A stretch of DNA of 6,912 nucleotides from an uncultured Bacilli bacterium (GTDB lineage Bacteria > Bacillota_I > Bacilli_A > RF39 > UBA660): assembly GCA_934130485.1 (NCBI GenBank), contig CAKOYE010000048.1, positions 1 to 6,912 of the forward strand, given 5' to 3'. Positions 1-6,406 of this stretch are shown here, piece by piece. The notes below the pieces were generated by a model. It was not told the DNA's origin and did no database searches. It saw only the letters and a program-made list of their open reading frames with translations. Within the stretch, counting starts at the first letter, position 1. Every line of letters begins with the position of its first letter. Both the position numbers and the translations under genes were made by a program.

Positions 1-61
1 TTTTCTGTAAGGTCAATGCTATAAATACATATAATTGCATTATTATTTCATATTCTACTAT

Positions 62-89
62 ATTGTATCACATGATTATAGAAAGTCAA
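62..89 (-). promoter_or_regulatory. Leftward sigma-A-type promoter at window edge
   Basis: Read on the minus strand, TTGACT (84-89) is followed after 16 bp by TACAAT (62-67), and a TG one base before the -10 gives an extended -10 element. This is close to the housekeeping consensus. Transcription would start near 55 and run off the left edge. No ribosome binding site plus open frame is visible in the remaining 55 nt, so the gene or RNA it drives lies outside the window. In an AT-rich genome chance matches are common, but the paired -35 and -10 make this better than background. Confidence 0.5.
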
Positions 90-178
90 TTAGTAATAAA
101 TGTAGTATTTTTCTGGATAAAAATATTGGATTTGTTATTGAAAATATGTGCAAAAAAGGCGAACTTTAATGATTAATC

Positions 179-198
179 TCTAATTAAAACTAATTAGA
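179..198. repeat. 8-bp inverted repeat, possible operator
   Basis: TCTAATTA (179-186) and TAATTAGA (191-198) are perfect inverted arms around a 4-nt spacer. No T-tract follows on either strand, so it is not a terminator. It sits in the intergenic region between the leftward promoter and the regulator gene and could be a protein-binding site. It is AT-only apart from one C/G pair per arm, so chance is a real alternative. Confidence 0.3.
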
Positions 199-204
199 TA
201 CGAA

Positions 205-223
205 AACAGATATTAATACTGTT
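205..223. repeat. Imperfect palindrome in the regulator upstream region
   Basis: AACAG (205-209) and CTGTT (219-223) flank the self-complementary TATTAATA (211-218), with one unpaired A at 210. The symmetry suggests a dimeric regulator site, but nothing else in the window repeats it. It could equally be a chance AT-rich palindrome. Confidence 0.25.
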
Positions 224-253
224 ATAAAAATAGATAATTAATGAAATTTTTTT

Positions 254-289
254 AAACATTTTATATGTGTATTTAAAATGTTTTAAATA
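254..289. promoter_or_regulatory. Overlapping inverted repeats upstream of the regulator/methyltransferase promoter (candidate operator)
   Basis: Two perfect inverted repeats share one arm region. The first is AAACATTTTA (254-263) with TAAAATGTTT (274-283), spaced 10 nt. The second is TATTTAAAA (270-278) with TTTTAAATA (281-289) around a central TG. The second ends 27 nt before the -10 element at 317, just upstream of where the -35 contact would fall. Ribbon-helix-helix dimers bind short symmetric sites, and the first gene encodes such a protein, so autoregulation is a natural inference. There is no direct proof. Confidence 0.4.
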
Positions 290-313
290 TGTATTTATTT
301 TACTAAAAAAATA

Positions 314-322
314 TGTTATAAT
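314..322 (+). promoter_or_regulatory. Extended -10 promoter of the regulator-methyltransferase operon
   Basis: TGTTATAAT is a perfect TGnTATAAT extended -10. The -35 region (about 294-299, TTTATT) is weak, which is typical when an extended -10 is present. The predicted start near 329 gives a leader of only about 10 nt that begins at the GGTGAT ribosome binding site. The downstream genes are the ribbon-helix-helix regulator and, by overlap, the methyltransferase. Confidence 0.55.
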
Positions 323-338
323 TAATTTGGTGATACAA

Positions 339-545
339 ATGAATAAGAAAAATAGTCCTGGTAGACCTAAAGGAAAAAACAAAGATAACAGGTTAAATAT
401 TATGATACCAACTAGTATTAAAAATGAATTTCAAACAATTACTAAAAAAAATGGCTCTAATATTTCTGTTAAAACTTGTGAGTTGATTGTTGATTATATA
501 AATAAAAATAAGGAGTGTATTAAAAATGAAAATGAACGTAATTGA
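339..545 (+). CDS. Small ribbon-helix-helix DNA-binding protein with AT-hook-like N-terminal arm
   Basis: This 68-aa protein has a basic arm, SPGRPKGKNK (residues 6-15), whose GRP core with flanking lysines resembles an AT-hook. It is followed by a typical ribbon-helix-helix pattern: a strand at 17-26 (NRLNIMIPTS), helix one at 26-39, a short SNIS turn, and helix two at 44-58. I place the start at 339 because GGTGAT lies about 5 nt upstream. An in-frame ATG at 267 would lie upstream of the promoter -10 and add an unrelated hydrophobic stretch. It ends in TGA 20 nt inside the methyltransferase gene, which suggests translational coupling. The likely role is transcriptional control of the R-M module, taking the place of the usual HTH controller protein. 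That role is inferred from context. A stand-alone antitoxin is an alternative, but no toxin gene is present. Confidence 0.75.
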   Translation: MNKKNSPGRPKGKNKDNRLNIMIPTSIKNEFQTITKKNGSNISVKTCELIVDYINKNKECIKNENERN

Positions 546-1653
546 TTTATTTGCAGGTTGTGGAGGATTAAGTTTAGGCTTTGAAATGGCTGGATTTAAT
601 ATTCCTTTAGCTATAGAAAAAGACGAATGGGCAGCAGAAACTTATAAACATAATCATAAAAACACGAAAGTTATTGTAGGTGATATCACACAAATAAATG
701 ATTTTGACAACCTACTACAAGAAAAGATAAAAATTGATGGAATAATTGGAGGTCCTCCTTGCCAGGGTTTTTCTTTGAGTGGGAATAGAGATAAAAATGA
801 TCCTAGAAATAGTTTATTCATGGATTTTGTTCGCTTTGTAAATCATTATAAACCTAAATTTTTTGTTATGGAAAATGTAACTGGAATTTTATCAATGAAA
901 ACTAAAGAAAATAAATTGGTTAAAGATTTAATTTTAGCTGAATATTATAAAGCGGGATATAATGTTAAAATTTGCAAATTAAATGCCGCTGAATATGGTG
1001 TTCCACAATCTAGAGTAAGAGTAGTGTTTATTGGAATAAGAAAAGATTTAAAATTTGAAGAAAATAAAATTTCTCCTAAACCCTTCTTGTTTGGCAATGA
1101 ACAAATAACTATAGAACAAGCAATAATGGACTTGCCACAAATAAAATCTGGTGAAGGGCAAGAAAAAATGAATTATGAAAATGAACCACAAAATGAATAT
1201 CAAAAATGGGCAAGAAAAAATAGTGATCATATTGAAAACCATGTAGCTATGAAGCATACTAAAAGATTAATTGATAGATTTGCACATATAAAATGTGGCC
1301 AATCTGTTGCAGATGTTGATGACTGTCATAAGCAAAGAAAAAGAGGCGATGCAACTAAAATCAGTGGTAAAACATTCTCTCAAAATAATATGCGTCCATA
1401 TCCTGATAAGCCATCACCTACTATACCAGCAAGTTTTCAAAGTAATTTTATTCATCCATATATAAATAGAAATTATACTGCTCGTGAAGGAGCAAGATTA
1501 CAATCTTTTCCAGATCGCTATATTTTTTATGGAAAAAGAACCACAATGTCTTGGGAAAAAAACCTATCACAATATCAACAAATTGGAAATGCTGTTCCTC
1601 CGCTTTTGGCTAATGCAATAGCAAAAAATCTACTTAATTATTTTTCTAATTAA
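526..1653 (+). CDS. DNA (cytosine-5-)-methyltransferase, type II R-M (M.DdeI-like)
   Basis: This protein transfers a methyl group from S-adenosylmethionine to C5 of cytosine, protecting host DNA from the adjacent endonuclease. It is 375 aa with all the main m5C motifs in order: I DLFAGCGGLSLGF (7-19), IV GGPPCQGFS with catalytic Cys79 (75-83), VI ENV (116-118), VIII QSRVRVVFIG (161-170), IX around TAREGARLQSFPD (318-330), and X QQIGNAVPP (351-359). The region between VIII and IX (about 190-310, including QRKRGD and FSQNNMRPYP) is the target-recognition domain. From memory it closely resembles M.DdeI, which modifies CTNAG. This needs an alignment to confirm. The start at 526 has AGGAG 10 nt upstream; a second ATG at 532 is worse spaced. 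It overlaps the regulator gene by 20 nt. It looks intact, and the last codons lie inside the shared terminator hairpin. Confidence 0.95.
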   Translation: MKMNVIDLFAGCGGLSLGFEMAGFNIPLAIEKDEWAAETYKHNHKNTKVIVGDITQINDFDNLLQEKIKIDGIIGGPPCQGFSLSGNRDKNDPRNSLFMDFVRFVNHYKPKFFVMENVTGILSMKTKENKLVKDLILAEYYKAGYNVKICKLNAAEYGVPQSRVRVVFIGIRKDLKFEENKISPKPFLFGNEQITIEQAIMDLPQIKSGEGQEKMNYENEPQNEYQKWARKNSDHIENHVAMKHTKRLIDRFAHIKCGQSVADVDDCHKQRKRGDATKISGKTFSQNNMRPYPDKPSPTIPASFQSNFIHPYINRNYTAREGARLQSFPDRYIFYGKRTTMSWEKNLSQYQQIGNAVPPLLANAIAKNLLNYFSN

Positions 1654-1664
1654 GTAGATTTTTT
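1623..1664. terminator. Bidirectional terminator shared by methyltransferase and endonuclease genes
   Basis: A perfect 18-bp inverted repeat pairs AAAAAATCTACTTAATTA (1623-1640) with its complement (1647-1664) around a 6-nt loop. It has A-runs on one side and T-runs on the other, so both strands give a stem followed by U residues. The methyltransferase TAA (1651-1653) lies within the right arm, and the endonuclease stop codon starts at the arm's last base (1664-1666). One hairpin therefore ends both convergent genes and encodes the C-terminal residues of the methyltransferase. Confidence 0.85.
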
Positions 1665-2446
1665 TATTCATCAACACTTATTAATCTTCCTGGTGTTGTT
1701 ATCCCTCGTTCTACCGCAATATTCATAATATCATCACAAATTTGATCATAATAATCTTTTAAAACACCATATTCTATTAATGAATTTTCATCAAACCTTA
1801 ACACAAACATTTCATTTAATGTTTTATCATACCTAGCAGAAATTATTTTATCTATACCTACTTGATTTGTTTCCATTAATACATATGTCTTTACATTTGG
1901 AGTTGCATTTTTCAATAGTTTACTTGAAAATTGTACTTCACCAAACATCGTGGCATCCAAATATGTTTTTACTTCAACTGCTATAACGGGCAAAATTATT
2001 TCATATTCTGTATTATCTATTACAATTTTCACTTTTTTACCTATACAAAAATCAACATCTTTTTTCATTATATTAACTTTTAAATCATTTCCTATTTTCA
2101 TTCCTGCATAAATACCTTTATTGTATATTCCAAGCTCCCCATTTTTGATATAATCATTATCTGCAAATAAATATGTACTTAATTCTTCTAAAAAAGTAGA
2201 TCTAAATTTTGATTGAGATGTTATTTTATTTTCTTTTGTAAAATTATTTAACTTTTCATAGTAATTATTTATTATATCTGTTGCAGTTCTGAAGGTTTTT
2301 TCATCATCTTGAGAAAAATCAATTGCTAATAATTTCATTTTTGTTTCTAAATAAGTGTTTAAATAAAATTCATTAATTTTATCACCAATACCATTATAAT
2401 TTTTAGCAATTTTACTTTTAAAATTGCTTTCATGCATATAAATCAT
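1664..2446 (-). CDS. Type II restriction endonuclease, Bpu10I-like, PD-(D/E)xK
   Basis: This 260-aa protein probably cleaves unmethylated DNA at the site modified by the convergent methyltransferase. It has a helical N-terminal half with an acidic helix, FLEELSTYLF (85-94). An Asp pair follows at 130 and 132 in KKDVDF, then a strand with AVEVKTYLDATM (156-167) in which Glu158 and Lys160 form the E-x-K of a PD-(D/E)xK nuclease. The EVKTYLD...T pattern, with a later YVLMET strand (188-193), is what I recall from the Bpu10I-type endonuclease family. Position beside an m5C methyltransferase supports the call. The start at 2446 has AGGAGGA 6 nt upstream. A second in-frame ATG three codons on is too far from it. 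It could be transcribed from its own extended -10 (2468-2476) or from the upstream metallophosphoesterase/Hachiman operon. The family name is less certain than the nuclease role. Confidence 0.7.
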   Translation of the reverse strand: MIYMHESNFKSKIAKNYNGIGDKINEFYLNTYLETKMKLLAIDFSQDDEKTFRTATDIINNYYEKLNNFTKENKITSQSKFRSTFLEELSTYLFADNDYIKNGELGIYNKGIYAGMKIGNDLKVNIMKKDVDFCIGKKVKIVIDNTEYEIILPVIAVEVKTYLDATMFGEVQFSSKLLKNATPNVKTYVLMETNQVGIDKIISARYDKTLNEMFVLRFDENSLIEYGVLKDYYDQICDDIMNIAVERGITTPGRLISVDE

Positions 2447-2467
2447 AAAATGTCCTCCTTTAGATAA

Positions 2468-2476
2468 ATTTTAACA
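2468..2476 (-). promoter_or_regulatory. Possible extended -10 promoter of the endonuclease gene
   Basis: On the minus strand the bases read TGTTAAAAT, an extended -10 with one change from TATAAT. No good -35 is seen at 16-18 bp. The predicted start near 2461 would leave a leader of about 15 nt consisting almost only of the AAAGGAGGA ribosome binding site, similar to the short leader proposed for the regulator operon. Confidence 0.35.
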
Positions 2477-2512
2477 TAAAATAATAATTTTTACTAGATG
2501 TCATAATATATA

Positions 2513-3433
2513 TTATAATTCTTTAGGAGAATTAGGTTTGTATTTAACATCATAAAATCCATAAACCTTCTTACAATTATGACAGATAATTGCTATAAAA
2601 TCAGCACCATTAATTTTGTATCCATCTCCTTTTTGTATTAGAATATTTTTAGAATTACATTTTGGACATAATACATCTTTTTTTATAACTTCTTCTTGAC
2701 TATAAACATCTCTTATTATTTCATAACCATTTCTATCATACTTAGGATAAAATTCATCTTTATTAAACACTTTAATTCTTCCAAACATAAATTCTAATTT
2801 ATCAATTTGTTTTTCAGTATGATAATGTCCACAATACCATTTATCATAATCTATAGACTTTTCCACTTTATCTAGAAATTTTTCCATACTTTTATCTACA
2901 TCAGATTGATCAATACCTTTCATAAATACTTCAGTAGGTTCATACTTTAATGGACAAGTATGTGATAAAACAATATCCATGTGTTGTCCTTTATATTTAT
3001 TTAAAATATTATCCATTTCTTCTTTATTAAGTTGTTCATCTTTAAACCATGGGTAACCATATATTATTCTATAATTTTTATCAACAGAATAAGCGCCACC
3101 TATTACTAATACTTTTTTATTATCTATATCATACAATTCACCATTTTTAGCAAATATTAAATTTGGATATTCTTCTTCAATAAAAACTTTTCCACCAAAC
3201 ATATCAATTTCTTTATATGTTGATATATTTTCTGGTCTTTCTTCATGATTACCTTGAACGCAAAATAATTTTATATTATAACTATTTAACTGTTCTTTTA
3301 ACGTCTTATCTCTTTCATCTAAATAATAATTAATTCCAGTATCACCTAATATAATCAACATATTATTTTTGTTTTTTTCTATATTATGCAATCTATAAAA
3401 TTCTCTATGTGTATCTCCCGTTATATAAATCAT
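2513..3433 (-). CDS. Calcineurin-like metallophosphoesterase with C-terminal zinc ribbon
   Basis: This 306-aa cytoplasmic protein has the dimetal phosphoesterase signature in order: GDTH (Asp7, His9), LGDTG (Asp31), GNHE (Asn62, His63), SHT (His158) and GHYH (His203, His205). A C-terminal zinc ribbon is formed by CPKC (256-259) and CHNC (284-287). The core family hydrolyses phosphomono- or diesters, including nucleic-acid and nucleotide substrates; the substrate here is not deducible. The start at 3433 has AGGAGG 5 nt upstream, lying in the 16-nt gap after hamB, so it is almost certainly co-transcribed with hamAB. No signal peptide or membrane segment is seen. Its place between Hachiman and the endonuclease suggests a defence-linked role, such as trimming nucleic-acid ends or degrading a signal. 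This is inference; it may also be a passenger gene. Confidence 0.88.
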   Translation of the reverse strand: MIYITGDTHREFYRLHNIEKNKNNMLIILGDTGINYYLDERDKTLKEQLNSYNIKLFCVQGNHEERPENISTYKEIDMFGGKVFIEEEYPNLIFAKNGELYDIDNKKVLVIGGAYSVDKNYRIIYGYPWFKDEQLNKEEMDNILNKYKGQHMDIVLSHTCPLKYEPTEVFMKGIDQSDVDKSMEKFLDKVEKSIDYDKWYCGHYHTEKQIDKLEFMFGRIKVFNKDEFYPKYDRNGYEIIRDVYSQEEVIKKDVLCPKCNSKNILIQKGDGYKINGADFIAIICHNCKKVYGFYDVKYKPNSPKEL

Positions 3434-3449
3434 ATATTCCTCCTATAAA

Positions 3450-5489
3450 TTATAACTGTTCTATTACATATTTTGATAAAAAACTTATTTTAAATTTTGA
3501 AACATTTTCTTTTAATTTAATTTTTAATTTCTCAATGTCTTCGACTTCTTCCCCAATAACATTGATTATATTTTCAATATCTTTTTCATATACTCCAAGA
3601 CTTTTAAGATTTTTTCTAATTTCTGAATTTGAAAAATATTGAACTTCAATAGGAAGTAATATTTTTTGTTCTAATAAATTTAATTGTTTTTCAGTAGCAC
3701 CACAACATTTTAAAAAGTAATAAACTATTTTGATTTTTGAATATATTTCATGTTCTATCATACTATATTTCAATTTTATAGTATTTGATATTAATGAATC
3801 AATATTTTCTTTGTTTTTTTCTAAAATTTTATTTATAATATATTTTATACTATATCTATTTTTATGTAATGAATAACTTATTATTTTAGAGTCTATATTC
3901 ACTTTATGATTTATTGTTGTTTCACAATATATAATTTTTAAAAGCTGACATAGTAAATTATATCTTCCTATAGTTTCGTCTTTTATCATTTTATTTATAA
4001 TATCCAATAACGAACTGTAATTTGCTCTAAAATAAGTATATAACTCGTTAATTGTAGAAAAACGATATTTGTATCCAATATTTTCAATATAATCTTTATA
4101 AGTTATATTTAACTCATTCAAAAAAGTTATAAAATCTTCATTATTCTCAAAATTTCCATTAATAATATCTATATCTTTACTTTCGTTATCAGTTAATTCA
4201 AATTTAATTGTTTTTATTGCATCATTAAATACACATTCTTTGTCCTTTGGACCTTTTAAATAATATGCATATCCCAAAAAATGTTTATTTAACCTTCCCG
4301 TTCTACCAACCAAATTATAAAAATCAAATGCATCAAATTCTGTTTTATTACGCTGAGGTGAAGTTATGATAATGTTTTTTGAACATATATTAACACCCTC
4401 AAGTAAAGTAGAAGTACAAAGCATATTTTTGAAATTTTCTTCTTCTTCATATAAATCTATTTGCATTAATCTTACACCTAATGGCAATTGACCATTATGA
4501 ACTAAAAAACCACGTTCCATAGCTTTAATAACATACCAATCTTCATGGATTTCATCTTTTGCCCATTGAAGAAAATTTGAAATCAATTCATTTTTTAGAT
4601 TAATAATTGGATATGTATTACATATTTCTCTATTAACGAAATTTGCTAATTCTTTCACCGTAGAAAAATATATCAAATTTTTTTGTGTTAATAATTTTCC
4701 TTTTAATAAATCTATTGTTTTATTATACTTTTCTTCTTTGCTATTTAAATTGATCTTAATAAGCTCATTTACCACCGGCGAAAAATTACTTTTATACATA
4801 ATAGGTTGCTTAGATAAAATATTTCTATCTTCTATATCTTTAATAAATGGCGCAAGTAAAACATATTTCTCCGCCTTGTCAGCTAAATATTTATAAGCCA
4901 TATTCAAAACTAATACTCTATCATTTGTTTCATCGGTTTTTAGCTTATAAACCTCATCAATAACTAACAAATCTATCTTTTCTATATTATTATAAAACCT
5001 ACATTCCATAACTTTATCATGTGTTAATATAAAAATATTGTGTTTATCAAAATCATATTTTTTATTTTCATCATAGTTAATATGTGTTTTATAAACATTT
5101 AATTTTGAAGTATATTTCTTTATTATCTTTTTTAAATATTCATCAACAAGTGCCAAAGTAGGTACAATAAGAACAATATTTTTTGGATAGAACCTAGCAA
5201 TATATTCAAATATACAAAAAGTTTTTCCAAAACTAGTAGGTGCACTAATAATAACAGCGGAATTATTATTTATTATATTTATTATTTTTAATTGCTCTTT
5301 ATGTAAAATTATTTCTTCATCTAAACTAGATATTGCAAAACTATTAAACAATGCAGAGTCAAAACTAAATTCTTTTGAATACATATTTAATCCTAAATTA
5401 AATAAGTCATCTGACAATATTTGAATGTTTTTCTTATCTTCCTCAATTTTTTTTATATATTTTTTCCTAATCTCACTGATGGGTTCCAT
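3450..5489 (-). CDS. hamB: HamB, SF2 (Ski2-like) helicase of the Hachiman anti-phage system
   Basis: This 679-aa ATP-dependent helicase is the sensor/motor subunit of Hachiman. Motifs visible are HKEQLKII (Q-like, 63-70), I APTSFGKT (83-90), Ia VPTLALVDEY (109-118), II DEVY (178-181), III-like LLAPF (211-215), IV LIYFSTVKE (272-280), HNGQLPLGVR (331-340), V TSTLLEGVN (359-367) and VI LVGRTGR (393-399). The spread of motifs and the HNG-x-LP element fit the Ski2-like branch. The remainder (about 440-679) is predicted mainly helical without a recognisable extra domain. The start at 5489 has AAAGGAT about 9 nt upstream and lies 17 nt inside hamA, implying translational coupling. In characterised Hachiman systems HamB engages DNA and releases the HamA nuclease. 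Helicase identity is certain; the Hachiman assignment rests mainly on the neighbouring hamA. Confidence 0.9.
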   Translation of the reverse strand: MEPISEIRKKYIKKIEEDKKNIQILSDDLFNLGLNMYSKEFSFDSALFNSFAISSLDEEIILHKEQLKIINIINNNSAVIISAPTSFGKTFCIFEYIARFYPKNIVLIVPTLALVDEYLKKIIKKYTSKLNVYKTHINYDENKKYDFDKHNIFILTHDKVMECRFYNNIEKIDLLVIDEVYKLKTDETNDRVLVLNMAYKYLADKAEKYVLLAPFIKDIEDRNILSKQPIMYKSNFSPVVNELIKINLNSKEEKYNKTIDLLKGKLLTQKNLIYFSTVKELANFVNREICNTYPIINLKNELISNFLQWAKDEIHEDWYVIKAMERGFLVHNGQLPLGVRLMQIDLYEEEENFKNMLCTSTLLEGVNICSKNIIITSPQRNKTEFDAFDFYNLVGRTGRLNKHFLGYAYYLKGPKDKECVFNDAIKTIKFELTDNESKDIDIINGNFENNEDFITFLNELNITYKDYIENIGYKYRFSTINELYTYFRANYSSLLDIINKMIKDETIGRYNLLCQLLKIIYCETTINHKVNIDSKIISYSLHKNRYSIKYIINKILEKNKENIDSLISNTIKLKYSMIEHEIYSKIKIVYYFLKCCGATEKQLNLLEQKILLPIEVQYFSNSEIRKNLKSLGVYEKDIENIINVIGEEVEDIEKLKIKLKENVSKFKISFLSKYVIEQL

Positions 5490-6387
5490 AATCGTCTATC
5501 CTTTCATAAATATATTTTAAAAATTCACCTTTAAACTTTTCTCTATTTAAAATCGGTAGTGAAATACAGTAATATATAGTATCAAGATTAAACATTTGTT
5601 TTTTTTCAATTTTATCAAACTCTCTCAAAATTTCATCAATTTTTATTTTGCCTCCATGCATAACAAATAATGGAATCCCTATACTTTTTATATTCTCCCG
5701 GTTCACAAATTCACTAAAAGTAAAACATTCTTCCACACTTTCAATATAATTGTTTTCTATTATTGGCATCTTATAATTATCAATATTTGATAATACTAAC
5801 ATATATTCATCTTCGATTTGTTTTTCATAACTTAAAAGAGAATTGTTTAGTGCAGCTATTCCCTTATTTAAATCAGAATAGAACTTTGATTCTCCAAATA
5901 GCAACATATTATTTTGTTTATTGTAAAACAAAGTATCAATTCCAAAAACACTCATATTTGGATCAGTTATCATCGTTAATTTTGGAATAATACAGGTCAT
6001 CCTAAAATATTCAAGTAATATTACACTAAAAATATATTCTCCTATTTTTCCAATCTTATCTTTTCTAAATTTAAGTAAGGAAGTTTTATCTTTTCCAGTA
6101 ATATCAATAAATTTTTCAAGTTCTCTATAAAATTTATTTTCATCAAATAGTATATTTTCTTCATCTATAAATTTTTTTAAATTCTTATAAAGTTTAGCAT
6201 AGTTTTTTTTCGTTGGTGTAAAACAAATTGATTCTTTATTTTCTATATATTTTAATAATCTTTCTTCGTTAAAAAAATATTTAAACAACAATTCATAAAA
6301 ATTGTCTTCGTTAATCTTTATATGCACAATAGAATATTTGTTTTTTTCTTCATATACAATAAAATCATCATATTTTTTACTTATCAT
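5473..6387 (-). CDS. hamA: HamA, DUF1837 nuclease effector of the Hachiman anti-phage system
   Basis: This 304-aa protein carries the DUF1837/HamA core at about 112-185. KIGEYIFSVILLEYF contains Glu117, IIPK follows, then FGIDTLF with Asp151 and LLFGESKFYSDL with Glu166 and Lys168. These make a PD-(D/E)xK-type nuclease site, and the GESKF signature followed by a helix with Gly-Ile-Ala is characteristic of the family. In studied systems HamA is held inactive by HamB and degrades DNA on activation, stopping phage at the cost of the cell. The N-terminal 110 residues are lysine-rich and variable. The start at 6387 has GAGGTG 7 nt upstream. The gene ends in TGA inside hamB. Its leader contains a strong terminator hairpin (6407-6456), so expression is probably controlled at transcription elongation. 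The length is normal and all presumed catalytic residues are present. Confidence 0.88.
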   Translation of the reverse strand: MISKKYDDFIVYEEKNKYSIVHIKINEDNFYELLFKYFFNEERLLKYIENKESICFTPTKKNYAKLYKNLKKFIDEENILFDENKFYRELEKFIDITGKDKTSLLKFRKDKIGKIGEYIFSVILLEYFRMTCIIPKLTMITDPNMSVFGIDTLFYNKQNNMLLFGESKFYSDLNKGIAALNNSLLSYEKQIEDEYMLVLSNIDNYKMPIIENNYIESVEECFTFSEFVNRENIKSIGIPLFVMHGGKIKIDEILREFDKIEKKQMFNLDTIYYCISLPILNREKFKGEFLKYIYERIDDYGTHQ

Positions 6388-6406
6388 ATTACTACACCTC
6401 TACTTC

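Noticed and set aside
267..338. Upstream extension of the regulator gene to an in-frame ATG at 267
   Set aside because: The extension is hydrophobic and unlike the family, has no ribosome binding site, runs over the -10 element and overlaps the candidate operator. The ATG at 339 has GGTGAT in place.
194..382. Minus-strand open frame of 62 codons
   Set aside because: It is low-complexity F/I/Y-rich translation of AT-rich DNA, antisense to the regulator gene, with no ribosome binding site.
339..1653. Mollicute code with TGA as tryptophan
   Set aside because: Trp is encoded by TGG throughout, and TGA serves as the stop of the regulator and hamA genes at sensible overlap positions.
2503..2516. 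14-bp palindrome ATAATATATATTAT
   Set aside because: It is a pure A/T alternating run, expected by chance at this composition and with no T-tract or G-C stem to make a terminator.
2516..2534. 7-bp inverted repeat TAATTCT/AGAATTA at the phosphoesterase stop codon as a terminator
   Set aside because: The stem is short and AT-rich and is followed on the minus strand by TAATATATATTATG rather than a U-run, so termination is unlikely.
3409..3642. Plus-strand open frames antisense to hamB/phosphoesterase (3409-3642) and hamA (5763-5990), and a minus-strand frame in the methyltransferase (1048-1257)
   Set aside because: All lie antisense to well-supported genes, have shadow-type composition and lack family motifs.
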